The translations under genes and the position numbers were made by a program. From an uncultured Collinsella sp. (lineage in GTDB: Bacteria > Actinomycetota > Coriobacteriia > Coriobacteriales > Coriobacteriaceae), in NCBI GenBank assembly GCA_958415665.1, contig CATYZK010000008.1, positions 1 through 64,000 on the forward strand: a stretch of 64,000 nucleotides of DNA, given 5' to 3'. The notes under the pieces were generated by a model. It was not told where the DNA came from and made no database searches. It saw only the letters and a program-made list of their open reading frames with translations. Positions 19,817 through 28,375 of the stretch are shown here, piece by piece. Every line of letters starts with the position of its first letter. Position 1 is the stretch's first letter.

Positions 19817-21310
19817 ATGTACTGCGCAAGCTGCGGGGCAAAGATCAAAGACGGGGCGCGATTCTGTTCCGCATGCGGAAAACCGTTGGATGTGGATGAT
19901 GCGCCGGCGAATGCTCAGCAGCCGCTTCCTTCGGGTACACCAAAGGCGTCTGCTGATAGAAAAGCGACAAGCGATCCTGCCGCATCTCGCATAGAGAGCG
20001 CTTCTCCGGCGCCCTCTGATCATATGTCCTTTGCGGCCTTTATGATGCAGCGTCGGCAGATCGGCCGTTTTGCTGTGCCTACGTTTGTCACCATTCTTGC
20101 AGCAATCATCTTTACCGCTGGTGTCGCTTACGCCCTGGTCAAAGCTTACGAAGCCTTTGTGCTGCCTCAAACGCAGCAGCAGGAGCAGCCGGCTGCAGTC
20201 GAGAAGAAGTCGTCTAAAAAGAAGGTCGCGGCAACAAACAAGAAAGCACGCAGGGCTTACGAGGGCGTGGTTGCGCGTTACGAGGACTTCGCGAGCTATT
20301 GCGAGCGGAAGGGGGCTGGTGCTGCCAGCTACGACGACTGGGCCCAGGGACGCGGTGATGATTCTGGACTGGGGCAGATATTCGTTTATAACAACCAGAC
20401 TGCCCCCGGCTTTTTAAGCTACTACTATGCTTTCGATGATTTGAATGGCGACGGAATTGACGAGCTGCTTGTTGGGTCTGTCGATGCGCAGAACGATATT
20501 TCGGCGATTGTGGGTGCCTACTGCTTTGTTGATGGAGCGGCCGTTTCGGTTATGCCTTCGTCAGAGATGGTAGAAGGCTCCAGCAATATGACAAATCAGT
20601 ATGACGGTTTTATTGCTCAGGGTGAGAGCCAAGTCATTACTGTCTGTAAGGACGGCATCGTTAAATTTACTTGTAGTCAGGATTGTAGCCAGGCAGATTT
20701 CTATATTTCGCTTACTGCAAAGGGTCCTGAGGTCGTAGACGCGGCGCAACTTCAAAATAAGGAATTCGATAGGCAGAATGGCGTCTACTTGGTGAGGACC
20801 GTTGAGGATGCTGGCAAACCGCAGGAGGCGATGGTCCAGGGGCGTGAGGAAGCGTGCAAAATTCTTGACGAGCTCGCCGGGAAGTATCCGGAGGCCGACA
20901 TTGAAATGCCGTCCGCAAGCAGCGATATGTGGAAGGCATTCAAAGGGGCGGAGCCTTCGGAGAGCTCTTTGAAGGACGGTTCTGGCACTGCGGACGATCG
21001 ATCTGGCGCATCTCAAGCACCATCTGAAGCGGCATCCGATAGCAGCGACGATGGGGAGGCCGCTGCGCGCGGCGATGGCGTGATCGCCGACATGGATGCG
21101 TTCATTGCAAACGCCAAGCGCGAGTTGATTGTGCCAGATGACGCCTCTATTACGTTCAAGGTCGCTGATAAGCCAAACTATTGGGAGGGGGCGGCAACGT
21201 ACGTTTGGTACGTCGAGTTTTATAAAGACGGAAAGGTCGTAGCGTCTGCGGAATGCGGCTCTGAAGGGTACCCATGTCGGTCGATTATGGCCTATCACGA
21301 GAGCCGTTAA
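19817..21310 (+). CDS. Zinc-ribbon single-pass membrane protein with EF-hand-like loop
   Basis: The N-terminal zinc ribbon is MYCASCGAKIKDGARFCSACG. A linker, one membrane segment (VPTFVTILAAIIFTAGVAYALV) and a lysine-rich stretch follow. The outside domain contains FDDLNGDGIDELLVGS, a calcium-loop pattern also found in FG-GAP/dockerin-like repeats. Then comes a Ser/Asp-rich linker and a C-terminal domain (FIANAKRELIVPDDASITFKV ... YVWYVEFYKDGKVVASAEC). The stretch AFMMQRRQIGRFAVP before the membrane segment resembles the FFMQRCQVGNRLVP stretch of the 13188 product, so the two share ancestry in that region. The function is unknown. Confidence 0.75.
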   Translation: MYCASCGAKIKDGARFCSACGKPLDVDDAPANAQQPLPSGTPKASADRKATSDPAASRIESASPAPSDHMSFAAFMMQRRQIGRFAVPTFVTILAAIIFTAGVAYALVKAYEAFVLPQTQQQEQPAAVEKKSSKKKVAATNKKARRAYEGVVARYEDFASYCERKGAGAASYDDWAQGRGDDSGLGQIFVYNNQTAPGFLSYYYAFDDLNGDGIDELLVGSVDAQNDISAIVGAYCFVDGAAVSVMPSSEMVEGSSNMTNQYDGFIAQGESQVITVCKDGIVKFTCSQDCSQADFYISLTAKGPEVVDAAQLQNKEFDRQNGVYLVRTVEDAGKPQEAMVQGREEACKILDELAGKYPEADIEMPSASSDMWKAFKGAEPSESSLKDGSGTADDRSGASQAPSEAASDSSDDGEAAARGDGVIADMDAFIANAKRELIVPDDASITFKVADKPNYWEGAATYVWYVEFYKDGKVVASAECGSEGYPCRSIMAYHESR

Positions 21311-21406
21311 CTTTAACCGAGCCGTTTTGGCATTACAGCGCGCGCAGCTCTTATACCTTTCCCCTTGTTCCATCCGACGAGTTTAGTTACGGCTAAAACG
21401 GCCGTT

Positions 21407-21500
21407 ACGAAGAGCTGACCGAGAGGCCGAAGGCACTCGCCCGCTAAGCGGGTATGCCCCAAAAGGGTATCTGGGGTTCGAACCCTCCCGGTTCTTCGTC
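21407..21500 (+). tRNA. tRNA-Ser(GCU)-like sequence, probably degenerate
   Basis: The sequence follows the tRNA-Ser layout: D-arm GAGAGGCCGAAGGC, anticodon loop CCGCTAA with GCT at 21443-21445, a long variable arm (ATGCCCC, AAAA, GGGTAT) and a T-loop GGTTCGAACC. The acceptor strands ACGAAGAGC and GGTTCTTCGT pair. Several details are wrong for a working tRNA: the normally invariant U33 is C, the D-stem has an A-C mismatch, two extra bases sit between the T-stem and acceptor, and the 3' end reads TCA rather than CCA. It may be a decayed copy or remnant of an integration site. A functional divergent tRNA is less likely. Confidence 0.5.
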
Positions 21501-21693
21501 AGTTGACCAAAGGTGCGACATTATTACCGCTCATCGGGGGTGGCTAAATGAGATGACTTGAGGGCTATAATTAGCCAAGCTAAGTTGGGGACAGATTGAG
21601 GCGCACAGGCTTTCGATGCGCCTGTCGACTCGGCAGTTCGCAATTTATTAGACACGCGGAACGCGTGGTTTGGGATTAACGAAAGGAATCAGC

Positions 21694-23070
21694 ATGTCAC
21701 TGTTCCATAGCGATAACGAAAAGGAAGAAAAGCACAGCGGAATTCTCGGTGCCTTTTCTGTCGACAATATCAAATGGGAGCCCGGCAACGACGAAGATGC
21801 CTCGCTTGTCTCATTCCGCTATCCCTACGAGGATTTTCCCAACGGGTCCTATCTTCAGGTTGCGCAATCGCAGATTGCCGTTTTTACCAACAATATGGGG
21901 GCGGGCAGTTCTACTGACGCTACGGGTGCCGGCGATTCTCAGGTAAGCGTGTTTGTCGGTCCGTGCAAGATCAAGCTCGACACGGGAGACAGCCGATTCG
22001 CCCCGTTCCGCAATGCCGCCCATTCGCTTACCGGCGGTAGCTCGGCGTTCCATTCCGTTGTGTACTTTATCAATACTAACTACATGAACGAGCTGCGCTG
22101 GGGCACGACCGAGCCCATCATCGTCCAAGACCCTGAGGAAGACGTCAACGTTCATGTTCGCGCCTTCGGTTTGTTTGGCGCACATATCGAGCAGAATGAC
22201 TCGAGCCTGGTTCCCATTCAGGTGAGGAAGTTCCTCGTTAAGGTCGTGGGCACGCGAGATCGCTATACGCGAGAAGAACTTACTTCCTTTATGCGGGCAA
22301 AAATCCTTGAGTATGTTCCTGACCTGCTTGCCAAGGCGATTGTTGACCAGGAGGTTTCCGTTCTTAAAATTGCGACGCATCTGAGCGACTTCTCGTCTCA
22401 GATGCAGGGCAAGCTCGTTAACTATTTCGATGAGTTTGGCCTCACGCTCGATAACTTCTCGTTCAACAGCATCAAGCCCTTCGAAGAGGACCTTGCCGCC
22501 ATCAACGAGATGAAGATCCAGCGTAAGCGGAGCATTCTCGAGGCACAGGGCAACGCTGCCCAGATGGACATCGAGTCCGAGGCACTTGCCAGGAAGCGTG
22601 CGCGCGAAGGCTACAACTATCAGCAGGAGCGCGGCATGGACGTAATGGAGAGTGCTGCGGGCAATGAGGGGAGTGCCGCATCGGGCCTCATGGGAGCCGG
22701 TATGGGACTCGGCATGGGCGTTGGCATGGGCGGTGCATTTGGAGCCGGCTTCTCCAACTTGGCCAACCAGACCATGGGCGCTGTTGCTCCCATGGTTGGA
22801 ACGGCTTCCGCGTCCGCAGGTATGCAAAACGGTCCCGTATGTCCCAGTTGCGGAAACGTTAATCCGATGGGTGCTAAGTTCTGCCTGGAATGCGGACAAA
22901 AGCTCGAGCAGGGTGTTGCGTGTTTGGCGTGTGGGCATCTTAACCCGGTCGGTGCCAAGTTCTGCCTTGAGTGCGGGAACCGGTTGACCTCGCCAAGGTG
23001 CCCGAGCTGCGGAGCCGAGTTGCCCGAAGGGACCAAATTCTGCCCCGATTGTGGAACTAAGATCCAATAA
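21694..23070 (+). CDS. SPFH-domain protein with three C-terminal zinc ribbons (YdjI-like)
   Basis: A 458-residue protein. The first 300 residues look like the SPFH/'virion core' family that includes Bacillus YdjI: SVDNIKWEPGNDE, YEDFPNGSYLQVAQSQIAVF, WGTTEPI, VHVRAFGLFGAHI, then a helical part (FEEDLAAINEMKIQRKRSI). A Gly/Met-rich hinge (MGAGMGLGMGVGMGGAFGAG) leads to three successive CxxC zinc ribbons. SPFH proteins organise membrane microdomains, and in Bacillus ydjGHI is linked to the PspA stress response. Only the cluster plan, not pspA, is seen here. The start at 21694 has GAAAGGA upstream. It leads a run of four or five same-strand genes. Confidence 0.8.
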   Translation: MSLFHSDNEKEEKHSGILGAFSVDNIKWEPGNDEDASLVSFRYPYEDFPNGSYLQVAQSQIAVFTNNMGAGSSTDATGAGDSQVSVFVGPCKIKLDTGDSRFAPFRNAAHSLTGGSSAFHSVVYFINTNYMNELRWGTTEPIIVQDPEEDVNVHVRAFGLFGAHIEQNDSSLVPIQVRKFLVKVVGTRDRYTREELTSFMRAKILEYVPDLLAKAIVDQEVSVLKIATHLSDFSSQMQGKLVNYFDEFGLTLDNFSFNSIKPFEEDLAAINEMKIQRKRSILEAQGNAAQMDIESEALARKRAREGYNYQQERGMDVMESAAGNEGSAASGLMGAGMGLGMGVGMGGAFGAGFSNLANQTMGAVAPMVGTASASAGMQNGPVCPSCGNVNPMGAKFCLECGQKLEQGVACLACGHLNPVGAKFCLECGNRLTSPRCPSCGAELPEGTKFCPDCGTKIQ

Positions 23071-23082
23071 GGAGAAACAAAG

Positions 23083-23784
23083 ATGAACGGTTCTGTTAAA
23101 CGTGTCATTTTAGGCGAGGCAATCGTCTTGGTGGCGTGGCTTGTAATCATGTTTGTCTGCCATAACGCGCTGATGAACCCTATCGTCTTTGCTATGTCGC
23201 TTGGCTTTGGGGTTTTGGCTTTTGCGGTGGCTTCGATTTCGGCTACCATGTCCGATAAGCAGTCCACGGTCAAAAGCACGACCGAAATCCATTATTTGCC
23301 GATTGCATTCAGCTGCGCCTATTTTGTTGTTGCCCTTCTTGCCAATACGTACTTTGCGTTTGTGGCGTATGGGTGGGGCGGCAGCACGATCCCGGTTGTC
23401 GCAAACGTTGCTCTTCTCGTTGTGCTTGTCCTTGTGCAGATGGGTCTTGGCTCCTATGCCCGCCGGGCAGACCAAAAGGTTGCCGCCGTCGCCGCAAAGA
23501 CGGTTCAAACGGCGCAGTTCGGATTGTATGTGGGGCAGCTTCTTGCCGTAGCGGAGGACGCTCAGGTTAAAGCCGAACTCAAAGCGCTCAAGGATGACAT
23601 CTCCTTTAGTTCCAACATGTCGCAGCCCCATGTTCAAGAGATCGAGCGACAGTTCTCCGCCGCGCTTGAGGCGGTCTCGAATTCCATGAGTGCCGATGAG
23701 CCGGCAGATGTTACGGTTGGCCTTGTCCATGATGCGCGCAATATCTGGAAAAAGCGCAATGCGGCGCTGACCGCTGTCAAATAA
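23083..23784 (+). CDS. Four-helix membrane protein with cytoplasmic helical tail
   Basis: Four hydrophobic segments occupy the first 125 residues (LGEAIVLVAWLVIMFVCHN, FAMSLGFGVLAFAVASI, IAFSCAYFVVALLANTYFAF, VVANVALLVVLVLVQMGLGSY). A soluble alpha-helical tail of about 105 residues follows. It starts 12 bases after the SPFH gene, with AAGGAGAAAC between, so it is in the same operon. It probably works with the SPFH protein at the membrane, by context only. No family name is recognised. Confidence 0.7.
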   Translation: MNGSVKRVILGEAIVLVAWLVIMFVCHNALMNPIVFAMSLGFGVLAFAVASISATMSDKQSTVKSTTEIHYLPIAFSCAYFVVALLANTYFAFVAYGWGGSTIPVVANVALLVVLVLVQMGLGSYARRADQKVAAVAAKTVQTAQFGLYVGQLLAVAEDAQVKAELKALKDDISFSSNMSQPHVQEIERQFSAALEAVSNSMSADEPADVTVGLVHDARNIWKKRNAALTAVK

Positions 23785-23838
23785 GGGCTCGTGCTGCTTT
23801 TTGCCAGGGCACTTTGATGGTTGAAGTGGGGGAAGCTA

Positions 23839-24645
23839 TTGGAAATCAACGGAATAACTTGCGAGGGCTGCGGCAGCACCGATGTCGAATTTGACCCCGC
23901 AACTCGAAAGGTTCATTGCAACCAGTGCGGTCGCGAGATGTACTATTCGCGGGCGCGTCTGGGGGCCACGGGCAAAATCGCGTTTGCCAAGGACAATGCC
24001 ATCAAGTTTTTTAAGGGCGGCAACTTCCCGGAGGCCCGCAAATTTGCCGCAGACGTGCTCAATATGATGCAAGACAACGCGGCGGCACAGTTTATGGTTG
24101 CGTACTGCGATGAGTTTTGCGAAGGTCTTTCGGGTTCGATGACGGTTTTCTTTAAAAGGGCCGAAGATATCCCTCTCGAATATGACGAAGTGCGTGACTT
24201 GATCGACTTGTTTGAGTCGACGCTCTACAACATGCGTGACTTTGAGATTCAGATGGTATCGCTCGTGGTCGCCAATATGCAGAGCATGGAGGATCGGTCT
24301 CGACTTGAGAACTTTATCGATGCTGTGTGCCCGTTCTGCATAGCACGGTATGCTTCGGAAGACTTTATGACTGCAGAGCGGGAGAGTTTCTATCAAGATA
24401 TTGCCGCCAACTGCAATATACCCAAAACGTGTCTCGCACTACTCAAGGGCATTAGAGAGAACCCCGGGTCCCCCTATAAAACTGGTTCGTTTGCGTTACG
24501 AAGAAGGACTTCGTACTTTTTCGAACACTATGTGGAGCCAGTCGGGCGCATCGTCAATTCGATGAAGGCAAGCCAATACAAGCAGAAGTTTCTTGTGGCC
24601 TATCAGCAGGTGTCCGAGCAATACCGAAGCATGGCCTCTCAATAA
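23839..24645 (+). CDS. TFIIB-type zinc-ribbon protein
   Basis: Begins ITCEGCGSTDVEFDPATR followed by VHCNQCG, a TFIIB-like zinc ribbon of the type found in Bacillus YdjG-like proteins. A soluble helical region of about 230 residues without membrane segments follows. It looks repeat-like (FFKGGNFPEARKFAADVLNM resembles a TPR helix pair). The chosen start is TTG at 23839, with GGGGGAA five bases before it. A TTG at 23821 in the same frame would add six residues but has a poorer site. It follows the four-helix protein in the SPFH operon. Confidence 0.65.
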   Translation: MEINGITCEGCGSTDVEFDPATRKVHCNQCGREMYYSRARLGATGKIAFAKDNAIKFFKGGNFPEARKFAADVLNMMQDNAAAQFMVAYCDEFCEGLSGSMTVFFKRAEDIPLEYDEVRDLIDLFESTLYNMRDFEIQMVSLVVANMQSMEDRSRLENFIDAVCPFCIARYASEDFMTAERESFYQDIAANCNIPKTCLALLKGIRENPGSPYKTGSFALRRRTSYFFEHYVEPVGRIVNSMKASQYKQKFLVAYQQVSEQYRSMASQ

Positions 24646-24717
24646 AGCAGATGGCGGGCGCTTGCTCGCTTAAAGCTATTGGATGATCTAAACGGTACAA
24701 ACTGAAAGGTGGTACAG

Positions 24718-26373
24718 ATGAGTGATTCGGGATTAGATACTGCCCTTATCGAGCGCAGGATCGCCGCTATTGGAACTAAAGTTGACCAGATGACCACGAA
24801 GGTCGATAAGGTCGAATCCCAAATGGAGGAAGTGCGGAAGGACCTTAAAAAGCTCCGAAAGGACTTTCTCGAGATGATGCTCGAGCAGCGTCGTACCGCC
24901 GCACTTGAGCAGGCGACTACGGAGCTCGTGAGCGTCCGGCAGGAGATGGACAAGAAGTTCGGCAACTACTCGGTGGTTCGAAACACCATGGTCGGTATTC
25001 TCCAGGCAACCGATGCAGCGCTCGTGCGCAAGGCGACGATTTCGACGGTCTCCGAGGAGTTAATGATCTCTACCCCGGACTACTGGCTGGCACCTGTCCT
25101 GGTTGCCCTTGCGGCATGGATCAACAACAACCGAGATCTTGCAGAGCGCGCAATACGCGAGGCTGTCAAACGTGACAACGAGCACACGTCGCTTGCGATG
25201 GCTCTGATCTGCAGACGTAATAACCGCACGGCTACGTGCTACGAATGGCTAGCGCGCTACTTCTCGACGCAAAACGCCGCCCGCATCGATGCCGATGCGA
25301 TGGTCTACATCGATGCCTATATCAACGGCATCTTCGGAACCGACGAAAAGCACCTGTGCGACGACTATATGGCGGGCTGGATCGAGCAGATCAGAAATCA
25401 GAGCCCTGAGTTCGAGAATGAGCAGTCAGAGTCATGGGCGGAGTACTTTACCGGCTACGAGGAGGATATGAGCTCGAGATATCCGGCGCTCAAGGTGGTG
25501 GTCAAGGAGTTTGACTACATCAATAAGTATCTCGGTAAAGTCGAGGCAATCGAGAGCATCTCCAATGACTTCGCCGACCTCAGAGCTTCTGATGTTGACG
25601 AGAGGACGCTTGCCGAGCAGGTTGACAGGCATTTGATGGAGCTCGTTAACTCCGATGACTCCAAGGAGCGAAATTTGCGCCGCCAGGAGGAGTATCTTCT
25701 TGCGGTCAAGGCATTTGGCGGAGACGTGGAGCGCGCCCGAGAGCTCGTCAATCGTCGCCGCGATGAGAAGCGTCAGCAGACGATGAACATCATCGACCAG
25801 ATGACACGCTCGATGCGCGACCAGAGTGCGTCTGTGGATGTGCATAAGAAGAAGACTGCAATTCAGTTTTTGGGTTCCTATATCAACGGTGGTTTCAACC
25901 GGTATCGCAAGAGCGATATCCCCGAATTTCCGCAGGCGATCACCCTTGACTTCGACGGATGGACAAGCAGGGCGGTTACCGGCGATGAGGGCAATGCGCT
26001 GCGCGGCGATTATGTTCGCTATGTCGGTGAAGAGAAGAAAAAGGAGCTCGCTGAGCTTGATGTCAGGGTTGCGAAGGGCAACAAGAGCTACAAGATAGCG
26101 GCCGTTGTCCTCGCTGTTTTGGGAGTAGCTTTCTTTGCGTTTGTAAACCAGGTTATTGGCATTCTGCTACTTGCGGGGGCTGGCTATTGTCTAGTAAAGA
26201 CGAGCCTCTCGGGCAAGCAGCGCACTGCGGAGGCAGAAGAGATTGAGGCCAAATACTCCAAACGCATCCAGGAAGGCTGTTCCGAGATCGATCTGGCGCT
26301 TAATCAGTGGAAGAGCGCGAAGGAAGCGGCGGCCGAGCGCAGCGACCTGCTTAAGCTCGATAAGGTTGCCTAG
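24718..26373 (+). CDS. Coiled-coil protein with C-terminal membrane hairpin
   Basis: Residues 1-80 form a strong coiled coil (IGTKVDQMTTKVDKVESQ and following heptads). A large helical soluble region follows, and near residue 460-505 two membrane segments lie close together (IAAVVLAVLGVAFFAF, VIGILLLAGAGYCLV). A charged tail ends the protein. ATG 24718, with GAAAGGTGG upstream, is preferred to an in-frame GTG nine bases earlier. It is the fourth gene of the SPFH/zinc-ribbon run and probably a partner at the membrane. I cannot name a family. Confidence 0.7.
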   Translation: MSDSGLDTALIERRIAAIGTKVDQMTTKVDKVESQMEEVRKDLKKLRKDFLEMMLEQRRTAALEQATTELVSVRQEMDKKFGNYSVVRNTMVGILQATDAALVRKATISTVSEELMISTPDYWLAPVLVALAAWINNNRDLAERAIREAVKRDNEHTSLAMALICRRNNRTATCYEWLARYFSTQNAARIDADAMVYIDAYINGIFGTDEKHLCDDYMAGWIEQIRNQSPEFENEQSESWAEYFTGYEEDMSSRYPALKVVVKEFDYINKYLGKVEAIESISNDFADLRASDVDERTLAEQVDRHLMELVNSDDSKERNLRRQEEYLLAVKAFGGDVERARELVNRRRDEKRQQTMNIIDQMTRSMRDQSASVDVHKKKTAIQFLGSYINGGFNRYRKSDIPEFPQAITLDFDGWTSRAVTGDEGNALRGDYVRYVGEEKKKELAELDVRVAKGNKSYKIAAVVLAVLGVAFFAFVNQVIGILLLAGAGYCLVKTSLSGKQRTAEAEEIEAKYSKRIQEGCSEIDLALNQWKSAKEAAAERSDLLKLDKVA

Positions 26374-26414
26374 CCGATAGGATTGACTCGATAACCATGA
26401 ATGGAGTGAAATAG

Positions 26415-26606
26415 ATGACTGATGATGTGACTGATTTCGACCATAACGATGCTGCGATGCAGGACTTCGATGCATTGAGCGAGCTCGATAGTCTGTTTGA
26501 AGAGGACGAGCGACTGAAGCAAGCTGAGAACAATGTTTTGACTCAAAATCTCTCAGGCTTTGCAAACTGCTTTCCCGATTGGGATTTGCATCCGCCGGTA
26601 GCGTAG
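26415..26606 (+). CDS. Small acidic protein
   Basis: A 63-residue frame rich in Asp and Glu (DFDALSELDSLFEEDERLK), with GGAGTG ten bases before the ATG, at the end of the SPFH/zinc-ribbon run. There is no membrane segment or recognised motif. The composition and the position 41 bases after the preceding gene make it plausible as a real small gene, but it could be a fragment of a longer ancestor. Confidence 0.5.
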   Translation: MTDDVTDFDHNDAAMQDFDALSELDSLFEEDERLKQAENNVLTQNLSGFANCFPDWDLHPPVA

Positions 26607-26656
26607 AAAAGCGCTTGAAACACAAGCTGCGATCATTTGGAAACATCGATGTTTCT

Positions 26657-26688
26657 GCGGGCTAGAAGCCATGGGGCTTTTGGCCCGC
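26657..26688 (+). terminator. Hairpin ending the SPFH/zinc-ribbon run
   Basis: GCGGGCTAGAAGCC pairs with GGCTTTTGGCCCGC around a 4-base loop (14 positions, with G-T pairs and one mismatch). TGTCTTT follows. Confidence 0.6.
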
Positions 26689-26808
26689 TGTCTTTCATAT
26701 GCTGGTCGGCGGCATAGGGCATCAACCGTATTCTAGGTTCTTGGACGCCAAGCCGACTCGCTTCGGATCGGGCGCTACACCAACTTTCTCGACACTACCA
26801 ATCTGACA

Positions 26809-26840
26809 GGGCCTCGTCCGTGCTCGGGCGGGGCCCTTTT
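26809..26840 (+). terminator. Intrinsic terminator upstream of the toxin-antitoxin pair
   Basis: GGGCCTCGTCCG pairs with CGGGCGGGGCCC around TGCT and is followed by TTTT. It isolates the downstream pair from readthrough. Nothing recognisable lies between the hairpin at 26657-26688 and this one. Confidence 0.8.
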
Positions 26841-26866
26841 GTGTGGCCTAATAGGTTTGCTATACT
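26839..26866 (+). promoter_or_regulatory. Promoter of the toxin-antitoxin operon
   Basis: TTGTGT (26839-26844), 16 bases, then TATACT (26861-26866), 24 bases before the antitoxin ATG. CTAGCACG just past the -10 could be part of an operator for the antitoxin, but no clear palindrome was found. Confidence 0.6.
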
Positions 26867-26890
26867 GCTAGCACGTAGAAAGGAGCCACT

Positions 26891-27235
26891 ATGGGAACGG
26901 CAATGGTGCAGCTCAACACACGAATCGATCCTATGCTCAAGGCTGGTGGCGATGCGGTCCTGACTCGCAATGGATTGGGGCCGAGTGATGCCATTCGCGC
27001 GCTTTGGGCCTATCTTGTCGAGCATCAAGCGTTGCCGGGATTTATGCTGGCGGATAAGCGCGAGCTGCCCCGCGCGAAGAGCCTTGCCGAGCAGGGGTGT
27101 GGGCTAGCTTTTTCCTCGTTGGGGCTAAGCGCTTCGGATTTTGCGCCAGCTGAATCGTCTGCGGAAGACTGGGATGCCGTACGCGATGATATGTATGACG
27201 CGATGATTGCCGACATGGAGGCGAATTGCCGATGA
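26891..27235 (+). CDS. RelB/DinJ-family antitoxin
   Basis: The N-terminus (MVQLNTRIDPMLKAGGDAVL then GLGPSDAIRALWAYL) is the ribbon-helix-helix DNA-binding module of RelB/DinJ antitoxins, which repress their own operon. The acidic C-terminal part (ESSAEDWDAVRDDMYDAMI) would wrap and neutralise the toxin. At 114 residues it is slightly long for DinJ. Its stop overlaps the toxin start in an ATGA, so translation is coupled. The pairing with a PIN toxin instead of RelE/YafQ is a known mix-and-match in type II modules. Confidence 0.85.
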   Translation: MGTAMVQLNTRIDPMLKAGGDAVLTRNGLGPSDAIRALWAYLVEHQALPGFMLADKRELPRAKSLAEQGCGLAFSSLGLSASDFAPAESSAEDWDAVRDDMYDAMIADMEANCR

Positions 27236-27699
27236 TCGAGGCAAAGCGCCTGCTTGTGGATACGAATGTGTGGCTTGATTATTACCTGCAAGAGGGGGCA
27301 TTCGACGAAGCGAAGCACCTGGTGGAGCTTGCCGAGGCGGGAAGGATTGACCTTCTGTACGCGCCAACGACGGCAAAGGATGTGTTCTACATTTTGCCTC
27401 GGCGTCTAGCCCGGCGGAATGCGAACGGAGTTAACGTGTCGCTTGCTCCGGCAGCGTGGGCCTGTGTCGAGCATATGATGCAGGTGGCAACGGCTTCTCC
27501 GCTTTCGTTGGCGGAGTGTGAGATGGCACGAATGCTTGGCAAGCGTATGCCGGATCTTGAAGACAACCTCATCATCGCTTCGGGCGAGACGGCAGATGTT
27601 GACTATGTGGTCACGAGCGACCGACGCATGCTGGAGGCAATGCCTGAGGTGTGCCTGACGCCTACCCGTGCTCTCGAGCTGATTGGAATTCTCAACTGA
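27232..27699 (+). CDS. PIN-domain toxin (VapC-like ribonuclease)
   Basis: The 155-residue chain has the PIN acidic pattern: LLVDTNVWLDYY at the start, PDLEDNLIIASGETADVDYVV with the middle acidic residues, and VTSDRRML with the last Asp. PIN toxins cleave RNA with Mg2+ when not held by antitoxin. The ATG at 27232 overlaps the antitoxin stop by four bases. An in-frame TTG six bases upstream is less likely. A small, separately promoted operon. Confidence 0.88.
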   Translation: MIEAKRLLVDTNVWLDYYLQEGAFDEAKHLVELAEAGRIDLLYAPTTAKDVFYILPRRLARRNANGVNVSLAPAAWACVEHMMQVATASPLSLAECEMARMLGKRMPDLEDNLIIASGETADVDYVVTSDRRMLEAMPEVCLTPTRALELIGILN

Positions 27700-27764
27700 T
27701 CTTGCCCGTTTCGTTTCGCTATCATATTGAGCATTATGGCTCTCATGCAATTTTGGAGGACGGA

Positions 27765-28229
27765 ATGGCGGATAACGAAGCGCTGTTTACGCCTGAGCTG
27801 GTGTTTTTTGATTGGGAGTGCGCGACGCCGGGCGAGGTGTTTGCGCGGCTCGAGGGCGAGCTTGCCCCGCACGGCTACATTACGCCCGGCTGGCTCGACG
27901 CCGTCCGCACGCGCGAGGATGCCTATCCCACGGGTCTTGCCATGCCGGCGGCAAATATCGCCATTCCGCATACCGATCCGGGATTTGTGTCTAAGCCCTA
28001 TATCGCGGTGGTGAAGCCCGCCGCGCCCGTGACGTTCAACGCGATGGCGGGCATGGGCGCCCCCGTGCCGGCGCGGATCATCATCAACTTAGGCATTGCC
28101 GAGCCGGGCGGCCAGGTCGAGGCCCTGCAAGCGCTTATGAATATCTTTATGGATGCCGACGCTGCAGCCGATGTGCTCGGCCAAACCACGCCCCAAGGCA
28201 TGGTCGACGCCATCCGCCGCCACTTCTAA
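27765..28229 (+). CDS. PTS sugar transporter subunit IIA (fructose/galactitol type)
   Basis: A 154-residue EIIA domain with the phosphorylated histidine in ANIAIPHTD (His69), preceded by REDAYPTGLAMP, both typical of the fructose-mannitol/galactitol EIIA family. It would take phosphate from HPr and pass it to an EIIB. No EIIB, EIIC or sugar-metabolism gene is adjacent, so it is an orphan or regulatory EIIA, or its partners lie elsewhere. ATTTTGGAGGACGGA sets the ATG at 27765. Confidence 0.88.
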   Translation: MADNEALFTPELVFFDWECATPGEVFARLEGELAPHGYITPGWLDAVRTREDAYPTGLAMPAANIAIPHTDPGFVSKPYIAVVKPAAPVTFNAMAGMGAPVPARIIINLGIAEPGGQVEALQALMNIFMDADAAADVLGQTTPQGMVDAIRRHF

Positions 28230-28249
28230 GGTGGTCCCTAACTGCCAAC

Positions 28250-28310
28250 TGCCAGAGCCGTCCCCTTTGCACCAAAATGGTGCAGATTAACCTGTCCCCC
28301 ATGCACCAGG
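28250..28310. repeat. GTCCCC/TGCACC repeat-like intergenic element
   Basis: Contains the hairpin TGCACC-AAAAT-GGTGCA (28268-28284), flanked by GTCCCCTTT and CTGTCCCCCATGCACC. The GTCCCC / GGGGAC words and the layout resemble the ACCACCAC hairpins at 34-47 kb. Confidence 0.4.
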
Positions 28311-28375
28311 TGTGTCGCGGGGGCTGCGTTGTGACACAATGGCGTTTGTTCGATTCGTGATGCGAAAGGCCAAAC

